DNA of 64,000 bases from Lycium barbarum. Its lineage: Eukaryota > Streptophyta > Magnoliopsida > Solanales > Solanaceae. The translations under genes and the position numbers were made by a program. Below are positions 11,901 to 23,300 of this stretch, piece by piece (positions within the stretch are counted from its first letter, which is position 1; every line of letters starts with the position of its first letter). The stretch spans positions 111,958,480 through 112,022,479 of the forward strand of contig NC_083345.1 of assembly GCF_019175385.1 (NCBI RefSeq), in the 5' to 3' direction. The notes beneath the pieces are model-generated. The model ran no database searches, was not told where the DNA came from, and worked only from the letters and a program-made list of their open reading frames with translations.

Positions 11901-12518
11901 ATGACTGACAATCATGAGCTTATCTTGGAACCAACACCTCCGAATATGGACACAAATCCACTCACGAAACATAGGGGGAATCAAATTCACATGATAGAAA
12001 CAAATGATGAATGGGAAGAAAGCCCTGCGATAATTCATTCAGATATTGAAGGGTTAGAAAGCATCGTCGCCTCGTTGTCTTTACAAGAGCGAAAAGAAGT
12101 GTTAAGCCCTTTGACAAAGAAATCTGAGACATCTGTTGTGGCCAAAAGAGAGCCTTTCGTGCTCAAATATCCCTCAACAGTCGCTCGAATTCATAACGAG
12201 CCATTCATACTCAAAACATCAGGACCAGTTGAGAATGCACCCTTTGTGATCAAATCGCCGCACCAAATGGTGGTCAATAAAGAAAAAGAAATAGCCGCTG
12301 CGGTTCAGCATATGACCAGGTCTGGAAGGTGTTATGCTCCTGAAGAGCCTATGATCAAAGCACCATATCAAGAAAATCCTCAGAAAAGACCAATCACTGA
12401 AGGCAAAGCTGAAAACTTTTGGAGGCAAATGCCAGTCAAGGATTATTCGATTGTTGAGCACCTTCATAAGACTCCTGCCAGGATATCAGTAATGTCATTA
12501 TTACTCAGTTCGTCTTAA
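11901..12518 (+). pseudogene. gag-protease linker ORF with PF(V/I)(L/I)K repeats
   Basis: A 205-codon open frame between gag and protease. It begins acidic, then has three degenerate repeats of about 16 residues (EPFVLKYP, EPFILKTS, APFVIKSP), followed by a short basic part (HMTRSGRCYAPE). No enzyme motif. Spacers of this kind separate the zinc knuckle from the protease in Tat/Ogre polyproteins. The frame is broken from gag by TAA at 11895-11897 and from the protease by TAA at 12516-12518. Confidence 0.6.
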
Positions 12519-13010
12519 CATCGCTTGGCTTTGATGAAATCTTTGGATAAAGTCCAAGTGCCCGCCGGCACTACAAGTGAAACATTGGCTGAGATTGTAG
12601 GATATGTTGTATGAGCACATAGGCTATCGTTTTCCGACGATGAATTACCAAGAGAGGGTAATACCCACAATAAGGCTTTATACATAACAGTCAAGTGCCG
12701 TGATAAGATTATCCCTGAAGTGCAGATTGACAGAGGGGAGGGGTTGAATGTATGCCCTGTGGCGACTTTGAAACAACTCGGGTATAATGTTGGCAAAATC
12801 CGCCAGAGTCGAACAAATATAAAAGCTTATGATGGCGCAACCAGCAACCTAATTGGAGAAATAGATCTACACATACAAATAGGTCCCGCAGAGTTCATAG
12901 TAGAGTTCGTCATCATGGACATCAAAACAAGCTACAACCTATTGTTGGAACGACCATTGTTGCACGCCGCCGGAGTTGTAGCATCTTCGTTGCATTAGTC
13001 TCTCAAATTC
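12519..13010 (+). pseudogene. Retropepsin (aspartic protease) domain, decayed
   Basis: Cleaves the polyprotein in a live element. The frame from 12720 reads QIDRGEGLNVCPVATLKQLG: the catalytic Asp is kept, but the usual D-S/G-G-S context is D-R-G-E, so the site is probably dead. Downstream GEIDLHIQIGPAEF and the flap-to-helix motif YNLLLERPLLH are typical of the family (usual LLGRP has become LLERP). A TAG follows SLH at 12996-12998. Confidence 0.8.
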
Positions 13011-13149
13011 ATATGGGGTGATCAAGAAGACGTAATTAACTGTAAAGGAAGTGTTCACAACTATCCGGACAACTCCGTACCTGTCATAGAGAAGTCACCA
13101 GTTGGTGCCGATTTTCACACTATTGAACTAGCCATAATACGGGAGATGA

Positions 13150-14110
13150 TGAAGATATCCCTATGTCACTACTCTACAAAATGGTTGCTACAACTATGAT
13201 GAGGAGTGGGTTTAAGCCCGGGAAAGGTCTAGGAAAGAACTTACAGGAATCAAGGAACCAGTGAGTATTAAAAATAGAAAATATCAATTTGGGGTTGGAT
13301 ACGAGCTATGTAAGGCAGAAGAAGAAGAAGAAGAAGAAGAAGAAGAAGAAGAAGAAGAAGAAGAAGAAGAAGAAGAAGAAGAAGAAGAAGAAGAAGAAGA
13401 AGAAGAAGAAGAAGAAGAAGAAGCAGCAGAATATGGGCCGAGAGGTCCCGTTGAAATGAGAAATCCGTTCCCTCATCTATACCAGTCCTTCACAGCATGC
13501 CTGTTGAGTCACAACAGCGAATATCCAGAAGAGGGTTTAAGGACGTTGTTTTGGGAAGAAGAATGTGAAGCTGTCACTAAAGAATGCTTTGAAGCATTAG
13601 AGATTCATCATGCTAAACTAGGGAAAACAACAAACGGATGTACTTCTACCCCGTTGTTCACTCTGCGGTAGAAAGAATGCTCATTTTCAGGAAAAAAAAA
13701 TGGTGAAAGATGGCTTAAGGCCCAGCTTGTCGCCTTTTTCATGTTTTCTTATTACGTGTTGTTTAATACCTAAAATGGCTTGATATTCCATTCCGAGTCA
13801 GGACCACAGTTTGTACCGCTCTTTTTTAAAAAAAAATCCATGAAAATGCCTCAAATATATCATTAAAATTGCTTTTGCATGATTAATAACAGTGTTATTT
13901 TGAATTACAGTAATAATACAGAGGCCACAAATAATGTCAGGACATGTTACGAAATAAGTAAAAACGACGACGAACAAAATGACGATCAGGAAGAAGAGAT
14001 AACTGAACCAGAAGGGTTGATAGATGTCGAAGAAGAATACGAGAATAGACCAATGCCAAACCTGAAGGAAACATAGGCAGTTAATCTAGGAAGTGATGAG
14101 TTAGTTCGGG
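13150..14110 (+). pseudogene. Protease-RT linker with G-patch-like motif and polyglutamate tract
   Basis: Around 13198-13245 the reading SGFKPGKGLGKNLQG resembles the Gly-rich G-patch-like motif often found after the protease in Tat/Ogre elements. A run of about 35 GAA codons (13318-13423) follows, then 13424-13671 with LPHLYQSF-like sequence (PFPHLYQSFTACLLSH). An AT-rich gap comes next, then an acidic segment at 13879-14076 that leads into RT. The polyglutamate run is a trinucleotide expansion rather than a conserved feature. Confidence 0.6.
13318..13423 (+). repeat. (GAA)n microsatellite, about 35 units, inside the pol linker
   Basis: 106 bp of uninterrupted GAA, read as polyglutamate in the local frame. 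A second GAA tract of about 65 bp lies in the same element's 3' UTR. Confidence 0.95.
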
Positions 14111-14129
14111 AAACTAGAATCAGTGTACA

Positions 14130-14860
14130 TTTGACAGAAGCTGAGAAATAAGGTATCGGAGTTTATTGAAAGAGTATGAAGATATTTTCGCTTGGTCGTA
14201 CACCGATATGCCGGGTTTGAGTACTAACATTGTTGCCCATAGTTTGCTGATCCTAGAAGGATTTGCCCGGGTAAAATGGAAAATCAGACAGCCTAAGCCT
14301 GATGTCAGCATCCGAATTAAAGAAGAAGTAGAAAAACAGATTCAGCCAGGAGTTGTTGAGGTGACACCGTACCCGACATATTAGCTAACATAGTCCCGGT
14401 ACCAAAGAAAGATGGGAAAATAAGGATTTATGTGGACTACCGTGACCTTAACTGCTAGCCCAAAGGATAATTTCCCACTCCCAAACATTCGCATACTCAT
14501 TAATAAGTGCGCCAAGCATGAGGTGCAATCTTTTGTGGATTGTTACGCGGGCTATCATCAGATATTGATGGATGAAGAAGATGCTCAAAAGACGGCATTC
14601 ATCATACCATAGGCAGTGAATCATTATCGGGTAATGCCTTTTGGGCTCAAGAATGTCGGCGCTACTTACATGAGGGCGATGACCCCAATCTTTCATAATA
14701 TGATGCGTAGAGAAATTGAGGTGTAAGTGGATGATGTCGTCATCAAATCCTGAGTAGGTGAGGACCACCTTGAGCATTTAAGAAGATTATTTGATAGACT
14801 CTGCAAGCATGATTTGAAGTTGAATCCTGCAAAATGAAAATTTGGAGTGCCTGCTGGAAA
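14130..14860 (+). pseudogene. Reverse transcriptase domain, inactivated at the catalytic box
   Basis: Copies element RNA into DNA in a live element. Motifs in order: YEDIFAWSYTDMPGL (14169 on), PVPKKDGKIR (about 14393), DNFPLPNI, FVDCYAGYHQILMDEEDAQKTAF (14536-14604), RVMPFGLKN (about 14629). The catalytic box follows, where the Tyr codon of the usual YVDD is TAA (14724-14726), leaving VDD. Further stops occur after TPYPTY (14382-14384), at 14610-14612 and at 14751-14753, plus a frameshift near 14390. Clearly Ty3/gypsy by the box sequences, and dead. Confidence 0.9.
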
Positions 14861-15560
14861 ATTATAGGATTCATAGTCAGTTGTCGTGGTATCGAATTGG
14901 ATCCCACCAAGATCAAAGCAATCCAAGAACTCCCAACGCCAAGAACGAAGAAAGAGGTCATGAGTTTCTTAGGAAGGTTAAATTACATTGAACGCTTCAT
15001 CGCCCAATTCGCAGTAATCATAGAACCAATCCTCAAACTTCTCATGAAAGATGCTCCAACTAAATGGACGGAGGACTGCCAGAAAGCCTTTGACACCATC
15101 AAAAGATACCGATTAAATCCACCTGTCTTGGTCCCGCTAAGGCCGGGAGGTCCTTTGCTGCTATATATGTCAATATCAGAAAATGCTTTTGGGTGCATGT
15201 TGGCACAAAATGATGAAACATGCAAGAAAGAGAGGGCCATCTATTACATCAGTAAGAAGTTCACACTCTGTGAATTTAGATATTCTTTGGTGGAAAAGAC
15301 GTGTTACGCTCTGACCTGGGTGTCTCAGAAGTTGAGACATTATATGGCTGTAGACACGACTCATTTGAACTCAAGAATGGATCCCTTAAGGTACATCTTT
15401 CGCTAGCCTATGCCCATAAGGAAGTTTCCCAAATGGAAAATGCTATTAAGTGAGTTTGACATTCAATACGTCGCACAGAAAGCAGTTAAAGGGGAAGCAT
15501 TAGCAAATTTACTAACTGGAAGTCCACTAGATGACAATTCCGTACCTTTGTGGATTTACT
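14861..15560 (+). pseudogene. RT thumb and Ty3-type RNase H
   Basis: Frame 14834-15406 carries the RT connection (GFIVSCRGIELDPTKIKAI, FLGRLNYIERFI). An RNase H of the Ty3 type follows (PGGPLLLYMSISENAFGCML, YYISKKFT, ALTWVSQKLRHYM). After a TAG at 15404-15406 the same frame continues with FPKWKMLLSEFDIQY and AVKGEALANLL, the end of the domain. Mostly intact apart from stops. Confidence 0.85.
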
Positions 15561-15970
15561 TTCCAAATGAAGAAATAATGACAATGAGGGTGAAGAAAAT
15601 AAAGATGAATTGGATTGGAAAGTATACTTTGATGGAGCAGTCAACTTTAAAGGATCAGGAATCGGAGTTGTCTTGGTTTCAGACTCGGCCAATATTATCT
15701 AGTGGCCGCCAAGCTGAGCTTCAGTTGCACCAACAACATTGTTGAATACAAATCATGTTTCTTGGGTATACGTTTAGCTCTCGACATGGATGTAAGAGAT
15801 CTTCAGGTAATTGGTGACTCGGATCTGTTAATTCATAATGTTTGAGGAGAATGGGCCATCAAAAACGAAAAGATCTTACCGTATGTGGGATTTGTGCAAA
15901 GACTAGCAGATCGTTTCCAAGAAGTCAAGTTCAAACACATACCAAGAACATAGAACGAGTTTGTTGATGC
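15561..15970 (+). pseudogene. Second, archaeal-type RNase H domain
   Basis: After the Ty3 RNase H comes a second nuclease-like domain, in broken frames: YFDGAVNFKGSGIGVVLVS (about 15629), later ALDMDVRDLQVIGDSDLLI (about 15778), then KFKHIPR and FVDALATIASM (about 15930-15990). D-G-A, G-D-S-D and D-A-L-A match the acidic residues of archaeal/plant-type RNase H. This extra domain is the hallmark of Tat/Ogre elements. Stops within 15745-15850 and at 15950 inactivate it. Confidence 0.75.
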
Positions 15971-15971
15971 T

Positions 15972-16853
15972 TTGGCAACAATCGCATCCATGATTCAGCA
16001 TCCTAACAGCAGATACATTGATCCTGTCAAAGTCAAAATCAGAGATAGACCGGCTCACTGTGCTTTTGTAGAGGCAGGGACTAATGGAAAACCTTGGTAT
16101 ATTGACATTAAAATATTCTTGGAGAAGGTAGAATATCCTGAAGGAATCTCCGTCAATCAGAAGAAGACTATCAGGAAATTGGCGAATGGTTTCTTCCTCA
16201 ACAAGAATGTCCTGTACAAAAGAACTCCAGATTTGGGATTGCTTAGATATGTTGACTCTATCTAAGCTACAAGATTGATTAAAGAAGTACATGCTGAAAC
16301 CTGCAGACCTCACATGAATGGGTTCGTACTAGCAAAGAAAATCTTAAGAACAGGTTACTACTGGATGACCATGGAGAACGATTGTAGCAAGTTCGTCCAT
16401 AAATGCCACAAGTGTCAGATTCATGGAGACTTGATAAAGGTTCCTCTGACAGAACTGAATGTTATGATGTCGCCATGGCCATTCGCCGCTTGGGGCATGG
16501 ATGTCATAGGACCAATTGAGCCAGTTGGAGCAAACAAACACCAATTCATTTTGGTCGCCATAAACTACTTCACCAAGTGGGTGGAAGCAGCATCTTATTC
16601 ATCAATAATGAAGAAAGTAGTCATAGATTTTGTGCGCAACAACATTATATGCCGATTTGGTATCCCAGAATCAATCATAACAGACAATGGGGCTAACCTG
16701 AACAACCACTTGATGAAAGAAATGTGTGCGCAGTTTCAAATCACTCACCGAAATTCAACCGCATACCGGCCACAAATGAACGGAGCTGTGGAAGCTTCCA
16801 ACAAAAACATCAAGACGATCCTCAGAAAGATGATTGATAACTACAAAGACTGA
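15972..16853 (+). pseudogene. Integrase, N-terminal zinc finger and DDE core
   Basis: Inserts the DNA copy into the genome in a live element. The HHCC zinc finger is visible (VHAETCRPHMNG then HKCHKCQIHG). The catalytic core follows with the first Asp in WGMDVIGP (about 16497), the second in IITDNGANL (about 16678) and the Glu in NGAVEASNKN (about 16780), so all three DDE residues are present. One TAA at 16263-16265 separates the upstream linker; another stop (TGA, 16851-16853) ends the core. This is the best-preserved domain of the element. Confidence 0.9.
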
Positions 16854-17341
16854 CATGAACAACTACCTTATGCATTGTTGGGATATCGCACTACTGCAAG
16901 AACTTCAACCGGGGCCACTCCATACCTGTTGGTGTATGGCACAGAAGCAGTAATACCAGCCAAAGTAGAAATCCCTTCACTTTGAATAATACAAGAAGCC
17001 GAATTGGACGATGCAGAATTGATCCGCAAAGGTATGAGAAACTGGCTTTAATAGATGAAAAGCGTATGATTGTTGTCTGTCATGGTCAATTGTACCAACA
17101 AATATTGGCATGGGCTTTCAACAAGCATGTGAGAACTAGGGTTTTTTAAATTGGGAAATTGGTGCTCAAACAAATATTCTCAAACCAAGAAGAATACAAA
17201 GGAAAATTTGCCCCAAACTGTCAAGGGCCCTATATGGTGCGAAAAGTACTATCAGGAAGAGCTGTGGTACTTGTTGAGATGGATCGTCAAGAGTGGCCAA
17301 GAGCAACAAATTCGGATGCCATCAAGAGATACTATGTGTGA
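16854..17341 (+). pseudogene. Integrase C-terminal region
   Basis: Continues the polyprotein past TGA at 16851-16853: LPYALLGYRTTARTSTGATP and YLLVYGTEAVIPAKVEIPS, then stops. Resumes at 17159-17341 (LKQIFSNQ, KFAPNCQGPYMVRKVL) and ends DAIKRYYV, a usual C-terminus of Tat/Ogre pol, with TGA at 17339-17341. Confidence 0.8.
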
Positions 17342-17456
17342 AAAAGAAGACGACTATGAAGATTTAGAGTTTTTAGAGTTTATGTTGCTTTAGTTGCATT
17401 TCCTTTTCTTGTAAATTTGCTTTTTTTTTAGAAAAACCAAATCCAAAAACATGTAC

Positions 17457-17693
17457 GAACTACGCGAGGACCTGATTCCTTATACTTGTAAGGGGATACA
17501 TAGGCTCTTTTTCCAAGCTCGGTCGCTTTAACCAAAAAATCCAAAATTATGTGCTTTGAACTACGTTATGACCTGATTCCCATTTGGAATACATAGGCGC
17601 TCTTTCAAGTTCCTTCTCAGCAATACACTTTACCCTGAACTATGTTTTGACATGATTCTCGAAACGAGATACATAGGCGCTCTCCCGAGCTCG
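17457..17693 (+). repeat. Tandem repeats GAACTACG...GACCTGATTCC...GATACATAGGC
   Basis: Three copies start at 17457, 17558 and 17637. Two more diverged copies lie at 20056 and 20199, near the polypurine tract. Each unit ends in a stretch like CTCTxxCGAGCTCGGTC. The repeat flanks both ends of the 3' UTR. Confidence 0.8.
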
Positions 17694-17780
17694 ATCATCC
17701 CAAAGAAAATTCCTAATAAACCTTAGGAAACCTCAGAATTGATCTAGCAAGGGAAAGATAAAGGCACCCTCACAAGGAAA

Positions 17781-18057
17781 CTGGGGCAGAATTTTTTAGA
17801 GGACCTCAAAAATTCTTTAAATATATTAGTGCAAAGGAATGAACTGATTAAAACTTCTACACTGAGGCAGAATTTCGGAGAAGGATCTCAAAAATTCCTC
17901 AAGCACGGTAAAGTCAAGAATTGACAAGTACACACTTACACTAGGGTAGAATTTTTGAGAGGGTCTCAAAAATTCCTTCGACATAGCGAAATTTGAGTTG
18001 GTATAAAGATGCATAAAAACTGGGGCAAAATTTTGGAAGGGGATTCGAAAATTTCAC
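17781..18057 (+). repeat. Four tandem units of about 80 bp (CTGGGGCAGAATTTT...CTCAAAAATTC)
   Basis: Units start at 17781, 17862, 17941 and 18020, spaced 79-81 bp. Each contains an inverted pair around AATTTTTGAGAGG-GTCTCAAAAATT that could fold into a hairpin. Confidence 0.85.
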
Positions 18058-18070
18058 AAGTTGAGATCAG

Positions 18071-18136
18071 GAAGAAGAAGAAGAAGAAGAAGAAGAAGAA
18101 GAAGAAGAAGAAGAAGAAGAAGAAGAAGAAGAAGAG
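18071..18136 (+). repeat. (GAA)n microsatellite in the 3' UTR
   Basis: About 65 bp of GAA repeats ending in GAGAGGG. Confidence 0.95.
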
Positions 18137-20370
18137 AGGGAGACCTTGCTTGAGTAACTAATGTCATGACATTAAAAGGGTGTATATAGAATACTATTTT
18201 CAAAATGTATATAATGTACCAAAGAAATATATATGCATATATTTTCAAAAATCATCGCTTTTAAAAAACAATTGCTAGAGAATAAAAGATTTAAAGGAAA
18301 ACGACCATCCTTTCCTGCCCAAACATGAACAGAAGAGGTCCATGCACAGGGAGAGCGGTTAACCATATAGGAAACTGACAAAATTTCTGTGGATGCAAGA
18401 ACAAACAAGCGTGGATGTTTTACACTGACTCATTTGCTAGAATACTTAAAATAGGGTAACAACAACAAGCCAAGTGAAGAATAAGCTTCAAGGAATAGCG
18501 GCGCAAAAGAGTATACGAAAGGGTAATGAAGCCCTCCCTAAGTAAAGTTTGCTTTAAGCTGATAAGTTTGTTCGTTTTGCAGAGCACGAAGATTTTTTGC
18601 AAAAGAGAAGTTTTAACGACTACTGAAAGATATAATCATGGTACCAAAAGCTTGGTCTCCACTAAATAGTACTGCGTCAAGTTATTGAAAACCCAGCCTA
18701 CACGTCGCATGGCTTGCCTTGATACATTGACTGAAAGACGTCATAAAAATCAAAAAACCTAAAACGACGCGTTGAAATCAGTATCGAAATGTCATCTTCA
18801 CAATCGATTCTAGTCCTTTTGGAAGATGTGAACCCTGTGGTCGGGCGGGTATTCTTCCCCGGAGCCAAAAAAGGAAGGCGTCAGTCTTGCCACCGAGGTA
18901 AGCTTCATTCCTCAAACTAATGATATGGATTAAACGACTACGTGTCAAAAGGGCTGAGTCGTCATCCATATATATAGCCAAAATAGGTAGCATAATTCCG
19001 AGGTTGATGTCCACAATCGTTGAAATACGAATATGATTCCTATATCAAGATTTGCGGTCGCTGTCTATTTCAAGTTAACGTAATCATGGTTCAGGGATAG
19101 TGGTAGTCATGGGAAAAAGCTTCGCACTTGAATATGCAGTAGTTAACTTGAATATTCTGACAAAATGTTATAATTATGGACACAGAGGTTAGTAGTCATC
19201 ATGAAAGGAATATGATACTGTACTCTGATGTGCAGTCTACATTTGGGTATTTTTGTCTATAAGTGATGGTCCCGAACTAGTATACCGCAAGCTTCGTATG
19301 AGGATAACGATGCAGTCGATACCAGATTTGCGACAGTCACCACAATATATTAAAATGCTATGAGTCCAAATTTTCAGGGTTGGCGGATGTCATAAGGAAC
19401 AAAAATGATCCCGCACTTGAAAACATGATTTTCATTAGTAGCATCTCGCTTACGAAAATGACAATCGGACTGGGGTGTGTAGGTTCGCAAAAATGCGGTA
19501 TAGCCCGACCTAGATCTCAACAGAAGTTATCATTGAACAATGAAAACATCTGAAAATGACGGAAAAAGAGCCGGTCAAAGTATCGTGATTATTATCTAGA
19601 GTAGATCGTCTTTTCAAAAAATACACGAAAACACACACTTACAGGATAAAAGAAAGAAGACGGGCGAGCATTTACGAAAAGGCGGACATAATATTGGAAG
19701 ACGATTTCAATGTCAACAAAATGACGACACGCCATTCAGGTATGACAACATTAAAATCAAAATTTTAAAAAAAAAACACTAACACGCAGAACTCAGTATT
19801 TGGAGATGGCTGAAAGCTACCGAGATAGGAGCAAGAGAGCCAGACTCAAGACATGCGGAGCAAACGTGGAACATTTCTTGGGCAACCGGTCAAAAATCGT
19901 GTATGAGAGTCAAGCTTTCTACACTGATATTGAAATATCACTTCAAGAAACTGCACTCATAAATCTTTTGAAAACCGCTTTCGGTAGGGTTCTTCACCGG
20001 AAACAGTCAAAGGGATTCCCACATAAAGGGATATTACTTTTCAGGTTATCGAGTCGAACTACAATTGGCCTGATTCCCAAAGCCAGGGATATGTAGGCTA
20101 CTCAAAATTTGAAGCTCAGCCATATTCCTATAATTATCTCGAGACACCTTGAAGTGGTTTAAAGAAAACTCTTATTTTTTATAGTCCTCATAGAGTCAGA
20201 ACTACAAACGGCCTAAATTCTCATTTAGCCTTAGATATATAGGAAGCCCAGAAGCCAGGGTCCGGCCATACTTTCAAAATTTTGTGCAAAAGATCTGTAA
20301 TTTTTATTATTCGATAAAAATTAGGATTGTCAAATTCGTAGCTCAAGGATGGCCTCGCCATCCTCAAACT

Positions 20371-20383
20371 CTAAAGGGGCAAT
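20371..20383 (+). promoter_or_regulatory. Polypurine tract of the plus-strand element
   Basis: CTAAAGGGGCAAT lies directly before the TGTTGACA start of the LTR. This identifies 20384 as the first base of the 3' LTR and sets the element's orientation. Confidence 0.75.
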
Positions 20384-23300
20384 TGTTGACACGTACTTTT
20401 CACCGTATAAGACGCGTATTTTAATTCTCAAAATTCCCGAGTCAAAGACGAAGCGAGGTTGCACCTTCAAAATTAAAAATTTTTAAAATCCCGAGAAAAT
20501 TGCAAAAATTGACGTTTAATTATTGTTTTTCATAAAAATTAACAATTACAAGAAATTACGAGTTATTTACTTTCACAAACGTGATTTGAAAAGGAGATAC
20601 ATATCCCGCTTCATCCGAATCGGGAAAATTGTTAGTTAAAGACGACGTATGAATTACGGCTCATTTTGACTGTATTTTTTGCATTTTTAAATATAACTCG
20701 GAAGTATATCAATATTGGGCTCGTTTCGAAGCCCGTATTTTAAAACAACGTATTACGATTTTTATCTTGTCAAAATATTATTTTAATGAGGGAACTTTGT
20801 GCTAATTAATTTTAAGTATATATTATGTTTTAAAAAAATATGTATTATATTTTAAAAGGGGGGGGGGGAGGGGAGGTAGATAATACACTTACCCCCACAC
20901 CCCTACTTATTTTTCTCGTGAAACCGTCACTTTGTTTTACCCTAAATATTTTCTATCTCTCTTCTTGAGAGAGTTCAGTGGCGGCACTGGGGTTACACCA
21001 CTAGCCATCGCCCCTCCACCGTGTTTCTACCCATATTTTTCCTACCACGCGTATTTCCCTACCCTTCTTTGTGGTGTGGGATGCCATGGGCAAGCCTTAA
21101 AGGCTTTAACCATCTTGTTCTACCACACCACCCCAAAAGGGGGGGGGGGGGGTGTGGTGATTTGCACGATGGTTGTGGTGTTATTTGGTTATGCTTATGC
21201 CTGGATAAGGTCTTAACGGTCCTATTTGTTTGTTTGTTGGTCTGATTTTGTTGTTTTGTGTGTGTTGGCGTACTATTTGCCATCTGGTATGTACAATATG
21301 ATTTCGTTTCGCTATTCCTTGTACAATCTGCGAAATATTAGGGATTTTAGTACGATTTAGTATAATGTGTTGTATTATTTTTGTCATTATTCGTTTGAAA
21401 TTGAATTTGTGTACGAGTTGGGGATTTAGGAGAGAAATATGGTTGAAAAACTTAGAATCTTCCATTTTCTTACCCTTAATATGATTTGCATGCTATAAAT
21501 AGAAAGTATGAGTAGAGAATAAGGGATTTGTTTTTGGGAAAAAAAAAGCGGCTAAGACTCGACTGCAAGGGTTTGAGTCTCTTGATAATTTATCCCAAAA
21601 AATACACTATATATATACCTATATTACCAATATATATATATATATATATATTACAATATACAATATACTACCATAATTCAGAGGATATTACTCAAAAATA
21701 GTAAATTATATCTTGAAAATCAAGAAGAAAAGGCTGGAAAAGGTTTTTTGAGTGTTTGTTGTTGAAGGCTTGATTCAATCTCCCCATTTAATCTTTGGGT
21801 TGTCTTTGTAAGAGGTAATATCTCTACACTACTCTTTATTTCAGTTTCAGTCTTTATATGAATTTAAATAATCACATTGTTGTTTAAATATGTGTTTTGA
21901 GCTTTATTTCATTAATCCAAATGCATTACTGCCTTAGTTTAGTTGATGGTAAAGAGTTGATGTTGTTTAAATTGCTATAATGTGACTGAGTCTGCTTTTG
22001 AATCATGTTTGAGGTTTGTTTTGTTGTCTCTCCTTCGGGAATTTGTAACTAAAAAGGGGATATAGAGGGTGGTGTTTAGAGTTCAGTATCATTGTATCAA
22101 GTTGTTTAAGGTTCCAATTTTTGTCATATGGTACTGTTTAATTAGAGATTTAAGTGTTGAGCCCTGTTCTTGTGATTTCTGTTCATCATGTTGTGAAGAT
22201 GGTCCCGTCTGTCCATCATGAAGCAATTTTATCTACTAGTTTACTTGTTTGATATGGTTTTGGTCCTGGACATGGTTTCAAATTGGCTTTACTATAAAAA
22301 GTTTGAATCTTTTCTCTAGAAATCAGATAAGTCTAAGTTTTAGAAGTTAAAATTGATCCTTTTCCATCATTTGTTGGTCTTGAATCACTCTTAATAGTCT
22401 AACATCTTTTCAAAGGGGTAACTTAAGGTTCTGAAGCCTCATTGTTAGTTGAATCCTTTAAAGTCTAAAACGTTATTTCTGAACTAGTGTGTATTACTAA
22501 TGTTTGCCTAGAATCTCTTTAAAAAATGAAAGAAGGAGGTGTTTTGCTTAAACTATTGTATTTGGATTTGGTTTTGTGATAATAAGCCTCATTTTCTTTT
22601 GTTAGCCAGTTACCTAGACTATCATGGAAGTTGTTATGTTTTTAGTTTGGATTTTGAAGTGCTAAATGGGCAGACTTTACATACTCTTGTTGTTGAATAA
22701 GTAGGAGTATAAAAGGGGGGCTAAACTAAACCTAGGAAGTAAAAATGGAACTTAGTAGTAACTCAGTATCTTGTTCTTTCCCTCTATATGCTTGATTTCT
22801 TGGAGGCTTGATCTTTGATTGAAATTTCTCTTCTAAAACAGTGTCATGAGTTGATTAAAAGATTAAACTCTGTTGAGTTCACTATCATGCTAAAATGGAG
22901 GAGAAAACTTGCTTTTAAAAAACAAACAAGGTGCTTACTAGTTGTTTTGTAATCTCAGACATATATGTTCAAATGTTTTTTCTATTCTCCCTTGTACTAT
23001 TCAGTCTAAGTATGATGTTTGGTGACCTAGGAATAGAATCATGATCCTCTATAACCATGGTCTATTTTTATAAGTGTTTCCATGTGAATTCTCCTCTGTC
23101 TGTGATTTATTATGACCTTACCTGACCTTTATTTACACTTATGGAAGATTCATGTTCCCCTGATTCTTGTGAACTTGTTTAATCTTGTTTTAATCTCCCT
23201 TTATAATTGAGTGAGACCTTTGTTGTCTTCTATACTTTATTTTGGATTTTAGTATGTAAGCTTTAAATAAAACCAAGTGTAGATCATCATTTGGGAGTCC

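Larger units (their letters stand above)
17342..20370 (+). other. 3' untranslated region of the plus-strand element, rich in degenerate repeats
   Basis: About 3 kb without genes. It has two families of tandem repeats (listed separately), a GAA microsatellite, and at 19100-19430 weaker repeats sharing GTCAT...GCACTTGAA. A 98-codon frame at 19800-20096 is a chance ORF overlapping one repeat. Confidence 0.7.

Noticed and set aside
14130..16853. Endogenous pararetrovirus as the source of the RT/RNase H
   Set aside because: An integrase with HHCC and DDE motifs, a polypurine tract and LTRs follow, so this is a Ty3/gypsy retrotransposon. No movement-protein-like sequence was seen.
19800..20096. 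98-codon ORF in the retrotransposon 3' UTR
   Set aside because: It overlaps one of the tandem repeat copies, has no domain and lies after the end of pol.
20932..21465. Overlapping ORFs on both strands in U3
   Set aside because: They lie across G-runs and the LTR promoter region, with no family match or conservation in the sister LTR at 50760.
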